From: Pseudomonas sp. S35
GTDB lineage: Bacteria; Pseudomonadota; Gammaproteobacteria; Pseudomonadales; Pseudomonadaceae
Length of the DNA stretch: 64,000 bases
Direction of reading: 5' to 3'
Assembly (NCBI RefSeq): GCF_009866765.1
Contig: NZ_CP019431.1
Coordinates: 1,612,001 to 1,676,000 of the forward strand
The notes beneath the pieces were generated by a model. The model did no database searches. It was given only the letters and a program-made list of their open reading frames with translations, and was not told the origin of the DNA. Shown here in pieces: positions 53,232-62,764 of the stretch. The position numbers and the translations under genes were made by a program. The number at the start of each line of letters is the position of its first letter. Within the stretch, counting starts at the first letter, position 1.

Positions 53232-55523
53232 TTACAACAACTCGAACGTTTGTTGTTGCACATCCTGGGAATCCAACCCGATCTGCACATTGAACTCACC
53301 CGGTTCCGCCGCAAACTTGAGCTGGGTGTTGTAGAACTTCAAGTCTTCCTCGGTGATGGTGAAGTGCAACGTGCGCTCTTCGCCCGCCTTGAGCATGACT
53401 TTCTGGAAACCCTTGAGCTCTTTGATCGGGCGGATCATCGAGCCGGCCACGTCCTGGATATACAGCTGCACCACGGTTTCGCCGTCGACCTTGCCGGTGT
53501 TTTGCACCGTGACGCTGGCGTCGAGCTTGCCGGTCTTGTTCAGGGTGGTGGACGACAGCGCCATGTCCGACAGGCTGAACGTGGTGTAGCTCAGGCCATA
53601 GCCAAACGGGAACAGCGGCCCGGTGGTGTCATCGAAGTATTGCGAGGTGTAGTTGCCCGGCTTGCCTGGGGTGAACGGGCGGCCGATGGTCAAGTGGTTG
53701 TAGTAGGTCGGAATCTGCCCCACCGAGCGTGGGAAGGTGATCGGCAGCTTACCCGATGGGTTGTAGTCGCCGAACAGCACGTCGGCGATGGCGTTGCCGC
53801 CTTCGGTACCGGCGAACCAGGTTTCCAGGATCGCGTCGGCCTGTTGGTTCTCTTCCAGGATCGACAGCGGACGGCCGTTCATCAGCACCAGCACCAACGG
53901 TTTGCCGGTGGCTTTCAGGGCCTTGATCAGGTCGCGCTGGCTTTGCGGGATGTTCAGGTCGGTGCGGCTGGAAGACTCGTGGGACATGCCACGCGACTCG
54001 CCCACGGCAGCGACGATCACGTCGGCATCCTTGGCTGCCTTGACGGCCTCGTCGATCAGCACCTGGGGCGCACGCTTGTCATCCACCACTTCCGGGGCAT
54101 CGAAGTTGAGGAAGTTGAGGTAGTCGACCACGGCCTTGTCGTTGGTGATGTTGGCACCACGGGCGTAGATGATCTTGCCTTTCTCACCGATCACCGCATT
54201 CAAGCCGTCGAGCAGGGTCACCGATTGTTCCGGTTTGCCGGCCGCAGCCCAACTGCCCATCATGTCGATCGGTGCCTTGGCCAGCGGGCCGACCAGGGCG
54301 ATGGTCGCGGATTTTTTCAGCGGCAGGGTGTTGTTCTGGTTTTTCAGCAGCACCAGGCTGCGGCGCGCAATATCGCGGGCCTCGGCGCGGTGCAGGCGGC
54401 TGTCGGCGTAGGTGTCGACCGGGTCATCCTCGGCCTTGCCGATGCGCAGGTACGGGTCCTTGAACAGGCCCATGTCGTACTTGGCGCCGAGCACTTCGCG
54501 CACGGCGTTGTCGATGTCGCTTTGCTCGATCTCTCCGGATTTGAGCAGCCCCGGCAATTCCTTGCCGTAGAGCGAGTCGTTCATGCTCATGTCGATACCG
54601 GCCTTGATCGCCAGCTTGGCGGCCTCGCGCCCGTCCTTGGCCACGCCGTGCTTGATCAGCTCGAAGATCGCGCCGTGGTCACTCACGGCCAGGCCTTTGA
54701 AGCCCCAGTCCTTGCGCAGCAGGTCGTTCATCAGCCAGGTGTTGGCGGTGGCAGGCACGCCATTGATCGAGTTGAGCGCCACCATCACGCCACCGGAGCC
54801 GGCCTTGATCGCCGCGTGGTACGGCGGCAGGTAGTCCTGGTACATCTTGACCGGGCTCATGTCGACCACGTTGTAGTCGCGACCGCCCTCCACCGCGCCG
54901 TACAGGGCGAAGTGCTTGACGCTGGCCATGATGCTGTCGGCATTCGCGGCGCTGGCGCCCTGGAAGGCCCGGACCATCACTTCGGCGATACGCGAGACGA
55001 GGTAGGTGTCTTCACCGAAGCCTTCGGAGGTGCGGCCCCAGCGTGGGTCGCGGGAGATGTCGACCATCGGCGCGAAGGTGATGTCGAGGCTGTCGGCGGC
55101 GGCTTCCTGGGCGGCAATGCGCCCGGAGCGGCCAATGGCGTCCATGTCCCAACTGGAGGCCAGGGCCAGGCTGATCGGGAAAATCGTGCGGTGGCCGTGG
55201 ATCACGTCGTAGGCGAAGAACATCGGGATCTTCAAGCGGCTGCGCATGGCCGCGTCCTGCATCGGACGGTTTTCCGGGCGGGTGATGGAGTTGAACGTGC
55301 CACCGATGCGGCCAGCGGCGATTTCCTTGCGGATCATCTCGCGGGGCATTTCGGGGCCGATGCTGATCAGGCGCAACTGGCCGATCTTTTCATCGAGGGT
55401 CATCTGCTTGAGCAGATCGCTGACAAAGGCGTCCTTGTCGTTAAGCGCAGCAGGCTTTGTTTCTGCCCATACGGGGTGACTGGCCAGAGTGGCAACAAGG
55501 CCGAGCAAACACAGCTTCTTCAT
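53232..55523 (-). CDS. bglX: Periplasmic beta-glucosidase BglX
   Basis: 763 aa from ATG at 55523; E. coli BglX has 765. Signal peptide MKKLCLLGLVATLASHPVWA. Glycoside hydrolase family 3: KHF (203-205), nucleophile Asp282 in GLAVSDHGA, C-terminal domain with VGPLAKAPIDMMGSW, and a fibronectin III-like end (LDASVTVQNTGKVDGETVVQ, LYIQDVAGSM). Hydrolyses beta-glucosides in the periplasm. Frame extends to 55652 upstream but has no signal peptide there. Divergent from lemA with 238 bp between. Confidence 0.94.
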   Translation of the reverse strand: MKKLCLLGLVATLASHPVWAETKPAALNDKDAFVSDLLKQMTLDEKIGQLRLISIGPEMPREMIRKEIAAGRIGGTFNSITRPENRPMQDAAMRSRLKIPMFFAYDVIHGHRTIFPISLALASSWDMDAIGRSGRIAAQEAAADSLDITFAPMVDISRDPRWGRTSEGFGEDTYLVSRIAEVMVRAFQGASAANADSIMASVKHFALYGAVEGGRDYNVVDMSPVKMYQDYLPPYHAAIKAGSGGVMVALNSINGVPATANTWLMNDLLRKDWGFKGLAVSDHGAIFELIKHGVAKDGREAAKLAIKAGIDMSMNDSLYGKELPGLLKSGEIEQSDIDNAVREVLGAKYDMGLFKDPYLRIGKAEDDPVDTYADSRLHRAEARDIARRSLVLLKNQNNTLPLKKSATIALVGPLAKAPIDMMGSWAAAGKPEQSVTLLDGLNAVIGEKGKIIYARGANITNDKAVVDYLNFLNFDAPEVVDDKRAPQVLIDEAVKAAKDADVIVAAVGESRGMSHESSSRTDLNIPQSQRDLIKALKATGKPLVLVLMNGRPLSILEENQQADAILETWFAGTEGGNAIADVLFGDYNPSGKLPITFPRSVGQIPTYYNHLTIGRPFTPGKPGNYTSQYFDDTTGPLFPFGYGLSYTTFSLSDMALSSTTLNKTGKLDASVTVQNTGKVDGETVVQLYIQDVAGSMIRPIKELKGFQKVMLKAGEERTLHFTITEEDLKFYNTQLKFAAEPGEFNVQIGLDSQDVQQQTFELL

Positions 55524-55761
55524 GAATATCCTTTTTTGGCTCACTGCACAGCGATTACGCTGATCGGCCAAAATGTGGGGAGCGTCTATTGTTGTTCGGG
55601 TGTTGTTCCGATAAATGCAGCACACTTCGGAACTCTTATTTGCGCTGGGCATCTTTTTAGCTGATTGGCTCGATGCAATCCAGTGGTGGCGGATTATGCC
55701 CCAAGCGCGCGGTTTATAGGGTTAGTCGTCAAATTCCATCAGATTGGGCAGGAGAAACACC
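55524..55761. promoter_or_regulatory. Divergent region between bglX and lemA
   Basis: About 240 bp with AT-rich patches (around 55580-55665) that probably hold both promoters. No clear operator. Confidence 0.35.
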
Positions 55762-56373
55762 ATGCAAGCAGCACAAGGTTACCGCTGGGGCTTGAAAGCC
55801 GCGGCTTTGCTATTGATCAGCACAGTGCTGAGCGGTTGCGGCATCAACACCATTCCGACCCTGGACGAACAGGCCAAAGCCGCCTGGGGCCAGGTGCAGA
55901 ACCAATACCAACGCCGTGCCGACCTGATCCCCAACTTGGTGGAAGTGGTCAAGGGCTACGCCGCCCATGAGCAAGACACCCTCACCGCCGTGATCGAAGC
56001 GCGGGCCAAGGCCACCTCGATCCAGGTGGATGCCAGCACCCTCGACAACCCCGAGAAACTCAAGCAGTTCCAACAGGCCCAGGACGGTTTGAGCGGGGCT
56101 CTCAGCCGCTTGATGGTGGTGTCAGAGCGCTATCCGGACCTTAAGGCCAACCAGAATTTCCTGGCCCTGCAATCCCAACTCGAAGGCACCGAAAACCGCA
56201 TCGCTGTGGCCCGTCGTGATTTCATCCAGGCCGTGCAGGCCTACAACACCGAGATCCGCACCTTCCCCGGCCGCCTGTGGCATAGCGTGATGTACAGCGA
56301 CTTGCCGATCCGCCAGACATTTGAAGCCACCAGTGCCGATGCCGATAAAGCGCCGCAAGTGAAGTTCAAATAA
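55762..56373 (+). CDS. LemA-family lipoprotein
   Basis: 203 aa from ATG at 55762, with GGAG eight bases upstream. Lipobox LSGC in LLISTVLSGCGIN. LemA domain: QRRADLIPNLVEVVKGYAAH, then QDTLTAVIEARAKA; ends with PGRLWHSVMYSDLPIRQTF, a typical LemA end. Function unknown; one helical bundle outside the inner membrane. Forms a unit with the two TPM-domain genes (4-bp and 31-bp gaps), a grouping seen widely in Gram-negatives. Confidence 0.93.
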   Translation: MQAAQGYRWGLKAAALLLISTVLSGCGINTIPTLDEQAKAAWGQVQNQYQRRADLIPNLVEVVKGYAAHEQDTLTAVIEARAKATSIQVDASTLDNPEKLKQFQQAQDGLSGALSRLMVVSERYPDLKANQNFLALQSQLEGTENRIAVARRDFIQAVQAYNTEIRTFPGRLWHSVMYSDLPIRQTFEATSADADKAPQVKFK

Positions 56374-56377
56374 GCCG

Positions 56378-57103
56378 ATGCGCTTATTACGGATAGGCCT
56401 GGCGCTGTGCTTGTTGGCCTGCGTGGGCGCGGCCCAGGCGGCGTTGACGTTCCCGGCGCTGACCGGGCGGGTGGTGGATAACGCCCAGATGATCGACCCG
56501 GCGGTGCGCGCGCAGTTGACCCAGCAGTTGCAGGCGCTGGAGCAAACCAGCGGCGACCAGATCGTGGTGGTTACCGTGCCTGACCTGCAAGGCGTGCCCA
56601 TTGAAGACTTCGGTTATCAACTGGGTCGCCACTGGGGCATCGGCCAGAAGGGCAAGGACAACGGCGCGCTGTTGATCGTCGCCCGCGATGAGCGCAAGTT
56701 GCGCATCGAAGTTGGCTACGGCCTGGAAGGTGTGCTCACCGATGCGCAGTCGTGGGTGATCATCAACCAGGTGATCACCCCAAAATTCAAGACTGGCAAT
56801 TTCAGCCAGGGCATCAGTGACGGCGTGGCCGCGATGATCCAGGTGGTGGGCGGTGAACCGCTGGCGGTGCCGGCCCATGTGGCGGATGCCAACTTTGCCA
56901 AGGATAATCCCGGCTTTTCCATCGGCCTGTTTATCCTGCTGATCGGCGTGTTGTGGCTGTGCAATCGCATGGGCCTGCCGGTGGGTGCGATCCTGCTGGC
57001 GATCCTCAGCAGCAGTGGACGCGGCGGTGGTGGTGGCGGGGGCGGTGGTTTCCGTGGCGGCGGTGGCGGTTTTGGCGGCGGCGGTGCTTCGGGTGGCTGG
57101 TGA
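56378..57103 (+). CDS. TPM-domain protein with Gly-rich tail (YgcG type)
   Basis: 241 aa. Signal peptide (MRLLRIGLALCLLACVGAAQA), TPM fold (ALTGRVVDNAQMIDP, then GDQIVVVTVPDLQG, EVGYGLEGVLTD), a membrane helix at about 180-210 and a long glycine tail (GGGG... to the end) with FRGG and FGGGG repeats. TPM domains occur in thylakoid TLP18.3-type phosphatase-like proteins; in bacteria the role is uncertain. Starts four bases after the lemA stop. Confidence 0.9.
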   Translation: MRLLRIGLALCLLACVGAAQAALTFPALTGRVVDNAQMIDPAVRAQLTQQLQALEQTSGDQIVVVTVPDLQGVPIEDFGYQLGRHWGIGQKGKDNGALLIVARDERKLRIEVGYGLEGVLTDAQSWVIINQVITPKFKTGNFSQGISDGVAAMIQVVGGEPLAVPAHVADANFAKDNPGFSIGLFILLIGVLWLCNRMGLPVGAILLAILSSSGRGGGGGGGGGFRGGGGGFGGGGASGGW

Positions 57104-57134
57104 TGACAATAACTAGAAAAGAGCATGTACAACC

Positions 57135-57752
57135 ATGGCATTACTGACTGAACACGAGCAACGCCAAGTCGCCGAGGCGATTGCCCGGGTCGAGCAACAG
57201 ACTGACGCCGAACTGGTCACTGTGCTGGCCGCGCGCGCCGACGATTACGCCTATATCCCGCTGTTGTGGGCCAGCCTGATCGCGTTGGTGGTGCCGGGAG
57301 TGGTGCATTACCTGTCGGGCTACCTGACCATGTACACCTTGTTGCTGGCCCAATGGGCGACATTCATCGTGTTGTGCCTGGTGTTTCGCCTGCCCAAGGT
57401 CACCACGCGGCTGATCCCGCGTTCTGTGCGCCATTGGCGGGCGTCCAACCTGGCACGCCGGCAATTTCTGGAGCAGAACCTGCACCACACGTTGGGCAGT
57501 ACCGGCGTGCTGATTTTTGTCAGCGAGGCCGAGCGTTATGTCGAGATCCTGGTGGATGACGGCATTTCCAAGCGCCTGGATGACAGCAACTGGGATGGGA
57601 TCGTCAAGGCTTTTACCCAGCAGGTGAAACAGGGGCAGACGTTGGCGGGTTTCATTGCGTGTATCGAGGCCTGCGGTGAATTGCTCAAGGTGCATGTGCC
57701 GGTGACGCAAACCCGCAATGAACTGCCAAACCGCTTGATCGTATTGGAATAG
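57135..57752 (+). CDS. TPM-domain membrane protein
   Basis: 205 aa. Start MALLTEHEQRQVAEAIARVE, then two membrane segments (IPLLWASLIALVVPGVVHYL and MYTLLLAQWATFIVLCLVF, about 38-85), then a TPM-like domain (GVLIFVSEAERYVEILVDDG). Third member of the lemA-TPM-TPM unit. No signal peptide. A right-half copy of the dispersed palindrome begins at its stop codon. Confidence 0.88.
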   Translation: MALLTEHEQRQVAEAIARVEQQTDAELVTVLAARADDYAYIPLLWASLIALVVPGVVHYLSGYLTMYTLLLAQWATFIVLCLVFRLPKVTTRLIPRSVRHWRASNLARRQFLEQNLHHTLGSTGVLIFVSEAERYVEILVDDGISKRLDDSNWDGIVKAFTQQVKQGQTLAGFIACIEACGELLKVHVPVTQTRNELPNRLIVLE

Positions 57753-57769
57753 CCCCCTCCCACATTTGA
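57752..57769. repeat. Half copy of the dispersed palindrome
   Basis: GCCCCCTCCCACATTTGA right after the TPM stop: only the right arm of the palindrome found at 42408 and 59089. It shows the repeat can decay to one arm. Confidence 0.65.
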
Positions 57770-57861
57770 GTCTGCGGTGACCACTGGTCAAATAACTCCG
57801 TGCCCTGGTGGACTATCCCCCCTAAAATGCCCGGCATTCTTTACCCGAGGCGTTTTTGTTC

Positions 57862-59079
57862 ATGTCCGTCACCGCTCAACCTGCCAGCCCTGCGCCGGAT
57901 CATCACGCCCAGTTCATCGAACTGCTGAGCACAAGCCTCGCGCAGAACGCCTTTATCAAGCTGGTGTTGGCCAAGTACGTCGGTGAGCAAGCCGAGTTGC
58001 AACGGCTGATCATCAAGGCGGTCACGGTCAAGGAGCAGCCGTGCCTGTCCTTCGTCTACCGCTACAAGACCCGCGATATCACCAAGAACTTCCCGCTGGC
58101 CGAGGGTGTGGCGGCGATTGCCGAGTTGCTGCCGACCTCGTTCAAGAACGCGCACCTGCTGTCGCTGACCGACGAAGCCCAGCTGGAATACAGCAAGAAG
58201 AACAAAAGCTCGCTGTTCAAAAGCAAGCCGCAGCAATTGCGTGAGGCACCTTCGGCCGAGCACAACCGCGAGAAGAATCGCTTCCTCGACCTGAGCCGGC
58301 CGTTCCTCGCCGACCTGGGTGTGACCGACGCCAAGCAGGCGCTGATCCCGTCGATGTCGCGCAAGTGGAAGCAGATCAACAAGTTCATCGAAGTGTTCAG
58401 CCATGCGCTGACCTCGTCACCGCTCAAGCTGGATCAACCGGTGCGCGTTGCCGACTTTGGCTCGGGCAAGGGCTACCTCACGTTTGCGATTCACGATTAC
58501 CTGCGCAACACCCTCAAGGCCGAAGGTGAAGTCACCGGTGTGGAACTGCGCGAAGACATGGTGACCCTGTGCAACACCGCCGCCGCGCGCCTGGAGCACC
58601 CGGGGCTGGTGTTTAAATGCGGCGATGTGCGCAGCGTGGCGCCGAGCGAACTGGACGTGATGATCGCCCTGCATGCCTGCGACATCGCCACCGACTATGC
58701 GATCCACACCGGCATCCGTTCCGGCGCGTCGATCATCATGTGTTCGCCGTGCTGCCATAAGCAGATCCGTTTGCAGATCCAGAGCCCGGCGCTGCTCAAG
58801 CCGATGCTGCAATACGGTTTGCACCTGGGCCAGCAGGCGGAAATGGTCACCGACAGTTTGCGTGCGTTGTTTTTGGAAGCCTGTGGTTATGAGACCAAGG
58901 TGTTCGAATTCATCTCCCTGGACCACACCAACAAGAACAAGATGATCCTGGCGGTCAAGCGCGCAGAGCCTTTGGACAACGGGCAGTTGCTGGAGAAAAT
59001 CCAGGAACTCAAGGCGTTCTACCACATCAGCGAACACTGCCTGGAAACCCTGCTGCGCGCAGATGGCTACCTGGCCTGA
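57862..59079 (+). CDS. Class I SAM-dependent methyltransferase-like protein
   Basis: 405 aa from ATG at 57862. N-terminal half unknown (about residues 1-180, Lys-rich segment KKNKSSLFKSK); from about 190 a Rossmann-type methyltransferase domain: VADFGSGKGYLTFAIHDYL (glycine-rich SAM loop), VTGVELREDMV (ribose-binding Glu), and SPCCHKQIRLQ near 293-303. This SPCCHKQ motif matches the Methyltransf_32 type, whose substrates are unclear. No neighbour clarifies the role. Confidence 0.83.
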   Translation: MSVTAQPASPAPDHHAQFIELLSTSLAQNAFIKLVLAKYVGEQAELQRLIIKAVTVKEQPCLSFVYRYKTRDITKNFPLAEGVAAIAELLPTSFKNAHLLSLTDEAQLEYSKKNKSSLFKSKPQQLREAPSAEHNREKNRFLDLSRPFLADLGVTDAKQALIPSMSRKWKQINKFIEVFSHALTSSPLKLDQPVRVADFGSGKGYLTFAIHDYLRNTLKAEGEVTGVELREDMVTLCNTAAARLEHPGLVFKCGDVRSVAPSELDVMIALHACDIATDYAIHTGIRSGASIIMCSPCCHKQIRLQIQSPALLKPMLQYGLHLGQQAEMVTDSLRALFLEACGYETKVFEFISLDHTNKNKMILAVKRAEPLDNGQLLEKIQELKAFYHISEHCLETLLRADGYLA

Positions 59080-59088
59080 ATACTGCTC

Positions 59089-59122
59089 AAATGTGGAAGG
59101 GGGCTTACCCCCTCCCACATTT
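59089..59122. repeat. Dispersed palindrome overlapping the EamA gene stop
   Basis: AAATGTGGAAGGGGG (59089-59103), loop CTTA, CCCCCTCCCACATTT (59108-59122), one mismatch. It lies between convergent genes and takes in the stop codon of the EamA gene. Confidence 0.88.
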
Positions 59123-60020
59123 AGACCGCGCTCGGTTTAGGCGCTGGCGCCGGTTGCACGGACGTCTTGCGCCCCAGCATCACCGTCACAATCACCCCGC
59201 ACGCAAATACCCAGGTAATCGGCTCGATATGTTCGCCAAAGAACAACGCCGAAAACGCGATGGTGAAGAAGATCTGCAACAGCTGGATCTGGCTGACCCG
59301 GGCGATGCCGCCCATGGCCAACCCTGCGTACCAGGCAAAGAAACCGAGGAACTGCGAGAACAGCGACACATAGCCAAACGCCCACCAGGTGCGCATCGAA
59401 ATCGCGCCTTGATGCTGCGCCGCCAAGTACCACACTGGGCCGATCAGCACCGGGGTCGACAACACCAACGCCCAGCAGATCACCTGCCAGCCGCCCATCT
59501 CCTTGGCCAACCGGCCGCCTTCGGCATAACCCAGGCCGCCCACGGCAATTGCGCCGAGCATCAGCAAATCACCGGCCTGGATACTGCCGGCGCCGGTGAT
59601 CAACGCATAACTCAACACCAGCGCACTGCCCAGCGCCGCGCAGGCCCAGAAGGCTTTCGATGGCCGCTCATGGGACAGCCACGCCGCATACAGCGCCACG
59701 CACAGCGGTTGCAGGCCGTTGACCAGTGCGCCATGGGACGCCGGCAAGGTTTGCATGGCCCAGGCCGACAACACCGGAAAGCCCAGAATCACACCGGCAA
59801 TGACCAGGCATAGCCCGCGCACCTGGCGCCAGGTGGGCCAGCGCTCGCGGCGCCACAGCAACAGCGCCGCCGCCGGCACCGCCGCGAACAAGGCACGGCC
59901 CAGGCCGTTGAGCAGCGGGTGGATCTCCTGTACCACGATGCGGGTGAAGGGCAGGGTCAGGCTGAAGATGATGACGCCCAGCAGGCCGAGGGCCATGCCG
60001 GTGTTTTCGCGCGAGCTCAT
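59121..60020 (-). CDS. EamA-family (DMT) metabolite exporter
   Basis: 299 aa with ten membrane helices in two EamA repeats. The first repeat has GALVNGLQPLCVALYAAWL, the second QIQLLQIFFTIAFSALFFGE, typical of RhaT/YdcZ-type drug/metabolite transporters. C-terminal tail Pro/Ala-rich. Substrate unknown. Single gene; convergent with the methyltransferase, divergent from nothing on the left. Confidence 0.88.
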   Translation of the reverse strand: MSSRENTGMALGLLGVIIFSLTLPFTRIVVQEIHPLLNGLGRALFAAVPAAALLLWRRERWPTWRQVRGLCLVIAGVILGFPVLSAWAMQTLPASHGALVNGLQPLCVALYAAWLSHERPSKAFWACAALGSALVLSYALITGAGSIQAGDLLMLGAIAVGGLGYAEGGRLAKEMGGWQVICWALVLSTPVLIGPVWYLAAQHQGAISMRTWWAFGYVSLFSQFLGFFAWYAGLAMGGIARVSQIQLLQIFFTIAFSALFFGEHIEPITWVFACGVIVTVMLGRKTSVQPAPAPKPSAV

Positions 60021-60120
60021 GGGGGCAACCGAAATCTAGAGGGCTTCAAGGGAAGCCCATCTAGCCACAACCCCCGCCGAACAAGGGCCTACAGCTGGGT
60101 GCGGATTTATCCGTACAGTT

Positions 60121-62688
60121 TTAGAAGAAGCGTGTGACGCTGATCTTGGCGTTGCGGCCTTGGCTGTAGGCGCGGTCGCCGGCGAGGGCGGGCAGGTAGT
60201 TACGGTTGAAGAGGTTGTCGACGGTGAAGTTGACCTGGGTGCCTTTAAGACCCGCCTGTTGGGGTTTCCAGCTGGCGAACAGGCCTTGGGTGTCGTAGCT
60301 GGCGTTTTGAGTGGTGTCGTAGATCGAGTCGCCCTCCAGCGTGTTCAGGCCGCGTGCGTAGACATCGCTGGGCACCCGATCAGTCTTGCGCACGAACTGG
60401 CCTTGCCAGCCCACTTGCGCATCCCAGCTCGGGATCTTGGTGCCCAGAACCACCACCCATTTGGCCGGTGGAATATCGCGTGCCCAGACATGCAGGTTGC
60501 TCGCCCAAGGGTTGGTGTAGGGGTTATCGCGTTTGCCCGTGGCCCAGGAGTAGGTCGCCGAGCCGAAGAGGTAAGTCGAGTCGTAGTAGGCTTCCAGTTC
60601 GAAGCCCTTGATGGTCATGCCACCCACGTTGCGGTAGTTGGCTTTGGACGCCATATCGGTGCAGACAGCGGCGACGTTACCGACCACCGTGAGCTGCCGT
60701 TCGCAGCCGATACCGGTGGCCTTGAAGATTTCGTCTTCGATGCGGTTGTGAAACAACGTAGTGCGCAGTTGCAGGTTGTCGTCGTGACGGATGAGGTTGG
60801 AGAAGTTGGTGACGTTGCCTGCGGTGATCGCGGTGATGCGTTCCGGGTCCAGGTCGAGGCTGGTCGACGTGCGGCTACCGGTGCCCTGCACTTCGTACTG
60901 TTCGTCGATCACCGGTGCGCGCCAGGTTTTGTTCCAGCTGGCAAACATCGCCACGTCCGGGGTGATGTTCCAGTAGGCCGCCAGGCGTGGGGACCAACCG
61001 GTATACGTGCGGTTGCTGTAGTCATGGCCGAACGACGGGTTCGGGCTGCTGTAGAACGGCGCATCGTTGGCTTCGCCGCGGTTGCGCACGTGGTCATAGC
61101 GCAGGGATGGGGTGATGGTCACTTCGCCCAGGGTAATGGCGTCCTGCAAGTAGAAGGCGTTGGTATCGACCTTGCCATGGGGCATGAAGGCCGGCTGGAA
61201 ATGCTCATAGTTGTACCGTGGGGTGTTGTAGGCGGCGCCCGGCAACCAGCTTTCGATTTCGCGTTTGTGCTTGCGCACCTGCACGCCGGTGGTGACGACG
61301 TGCTCCAACGGCCCGGTGCTGAATTGGCTGATGTTGCGTACTTCGAGGGTCTTGTCGTTGTACGCCGTGTCCATCTTGCGCCCGCCCGATGTGAGCAAGA
61401 ACGCCGCGTTGGCGTTACGTTCGTCGGTCTGATCGGTATTGGACATGGAGTAGCTGAGTTTCAAATCGATCAGTGGGTTGTCCACCGGCTGGTATTCGTA
61501 CTTGCCCGAGTAAGTGGTGTCGATGGTCTCGCGGTTGGCCAGCAAGCGTTTCAACGCGCCTTCGTAGCCGTAAAGGTTGATCGCCGCTTGCCGCGGCGGT
61601 GACGGATAGCTCTTGGCCGAGAAGGGCGTCCAGAGTTGGCTGCGCGAGCGGGAGTAAGACAGGCCCAGGCTGTGTTCATCGTTGAAATGCGCATTGAACT
61701 TGAACAGGGCACCGTCGACATTCTGCGCGCTGTTGGGCAGGCGCTTGGGGTTGATCGGGTATTCGTTGTACTTGTCTGGCGGGGTAGCCGCCAGCTTGAT
61801 ATCGCCGCCGTCGCGTTGGGTGACGTAGGCGAGGCCGTCGAAGCGGCCATCGTCGGTTCGGCCATAGATCGCCGAGCTGTAGACCTGCTCTTGATTGTTG
61901 CTGGCGTAGCCGTATTTGAGCATGGCGCCGGTGTTCCGGCCTTCTTCCAGCAGGTCCGGGGCGTCTTTGGTTTCCATGTGCACCGTGCCGCCAAAGCCAC
62001 CGTTACCGGTGAACGGCGAGTAGGGGCCTTTCTCCACTTCGATGCTCTTGATCAGCTCCGGCTCGATAAAAATGGTGCCTTGCTGATAGCGCTCGAAGCC
62101 GCTCTTGGTCGCGCCATCCACGGTCATCGGCACGTCTTCGGCCTCGGCCATGCCGCGAATGTTGATGGTCTGGCCACCTGGCTTGGGTGAGCCGCCCATG
62201 AACACCCCAGGCAAGGTCTGTAATAGCGAGGGGATGTTGTTGGGCTGGTAGCGGTCAATATCCGCCTGGCTCAGGGTGGAACGGCCGACGGTGCTGGCGT
62301 CCACTTGGTTGCCGTTACCGATCACGCTCAAGGCATCCAATTGCACCGCGCCACTGTGGGTGGTCTTGGCCTCTTCGGGCTTTACCACGTAGGTGTTGCC
62401 GACCTTGATCAAGGTGAACTCAGCGTTTTTCAGTAGGGTACGGATTGCCACTTCCGGGGTGAACTCACCATTGAGCGCCGGTGCCTGTAGGTGCTTGAGC
62501 AGCGTTTCATCGAACAGCAACTGGATCTTCGCCTGCTGGGCCACCTGGCTCAGGGAGGTGGCCAGCGACTGGGCGGGCAGTTGCAGCGTGAACGACTCGG
62601 CCTGGGCAGTGAGGCTCAAAGCCAGGCAGGTGGCAATAAGGGTCGGTCGCACAAACAGGTGCGAAGCATGGCAAGGCGCGCGAAACAT
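60121..62688 (-). CDS. TonB-dependent receptor with signalling (STN) domain, HasR/FecA-like
   Basis: 855 aa. Signal peptide to about residue 30 (LIATCLALSLTAQA). STN signalling domain (about 31-105: FTLQLPAQSLATSLSQVAQQ), plug with TLPGVFMGGSPKPGGQTINI and VEKGPYSPFTGNGGFGGTVH, 22-strand barrel ending in ISVTRFF. The plug region is like the haem/haemophore receptor HasR, so haem or haemoprotein iron is a likely ligand, but a siderophore cannot be excluded. Position after FecI and FecR genes gives the classic cell-surface signalling unit. Start ATG at 62688 with GGGGGA upstream. Confidence 0.92.
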   Translation of the reverse strand: MFRAPCHASHLFVRPTLIATCLALSLTAQAESFTLQLPAQSLATSLSQVAQQAKIQLLFDETLLKHLQAPALNGEFTPEVAIRTLLKNAEFTLIKVGNTYVVKPEEAKTTHSGAVQLDALSVIGNGNQVDASTVGRSTLSQADIDRYQPNNIPSLLQTLPGVFMGGSPKPGGQTINIRGMAEAEDVPMTVDGATKSGFERYQQGTIFIEPELIKSIEVEKGPYSPFTGNGGFGGTVHMETKDAPDLLEEGRNTGAMLKYGYASNNQEQVYSSAIYGRTDDGRFDGLAYVTQRDGGDIKLAATPPDKYNEYPINPKRLPNSAQNVDGALFKFNAHFNDEHSLGLSYSRSRSQLWTPFSAKSYPSPPRQAAINLYGYEGALKRLLANRETIDTTYSGKYEYQPVDNPLIDLKLSYSMSNTDQTDERNANAAFLLTSGGRKMDTAYNDKTLEVRNISQFSTGPLEHVVTTGVQVRKHKREIESWLPGAAYNTPRYNYEHFQPAFMPHGKVDTNAFYLQDAITLGEVTITPSLRYDHVRNRGEANDAPFYSSPNPSFGHDYSNRTYTGWSPRLAAYWNITPDVAMFASWNKTWRAPVIDEQYEVQGTGSRTSTSLDLDPERITAITAGNVTNFSNLIRHDDNLQLRTTLFHNRIEDEIFKATGIGCERQLTVVGNVAAVCTDMASKANYRNVGGMTIKGFELEAYYDSTYLFGSATYSWATGKRDNPYTNPWASNLHVWARDIPPAKWVVVLGTKIPSWDAQVGWQGQFVRKTDRVPSDVYARGLNTLEGDSIYDTTQNASYDTQGLFASWKPQQAGLKGTQVNFTVDNLFNRNYLPALAGDRAYSQGRNAKISVTRFF

Positions 62689-62764
62689 GAAATCCCCCGG
62701 TGCGGCTAAATAGCCAAAAAGGTGTGCGTATCAAACGCAGACCCGAGGAAGACGGGGCGGGCAG

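Noticed and set aside
53178..55664. 828-codon open frame on the plus strand
   Set aside because: Antisense to bglX, whose glycosidase motifs and signal peptide are intact; no domain in the plus-strand product.
26250..59122. Repeated TGTGGG palindromes as a possible CRISPR array
   Set aside because: Copies are single, many kilobases apart and each is a hairpin; no regular spacers and no cas genes.
60160..61602. 480-codon open frame on the plus strand
   Set aside because: Antisense to the TonB receptor; no recognisable fold.
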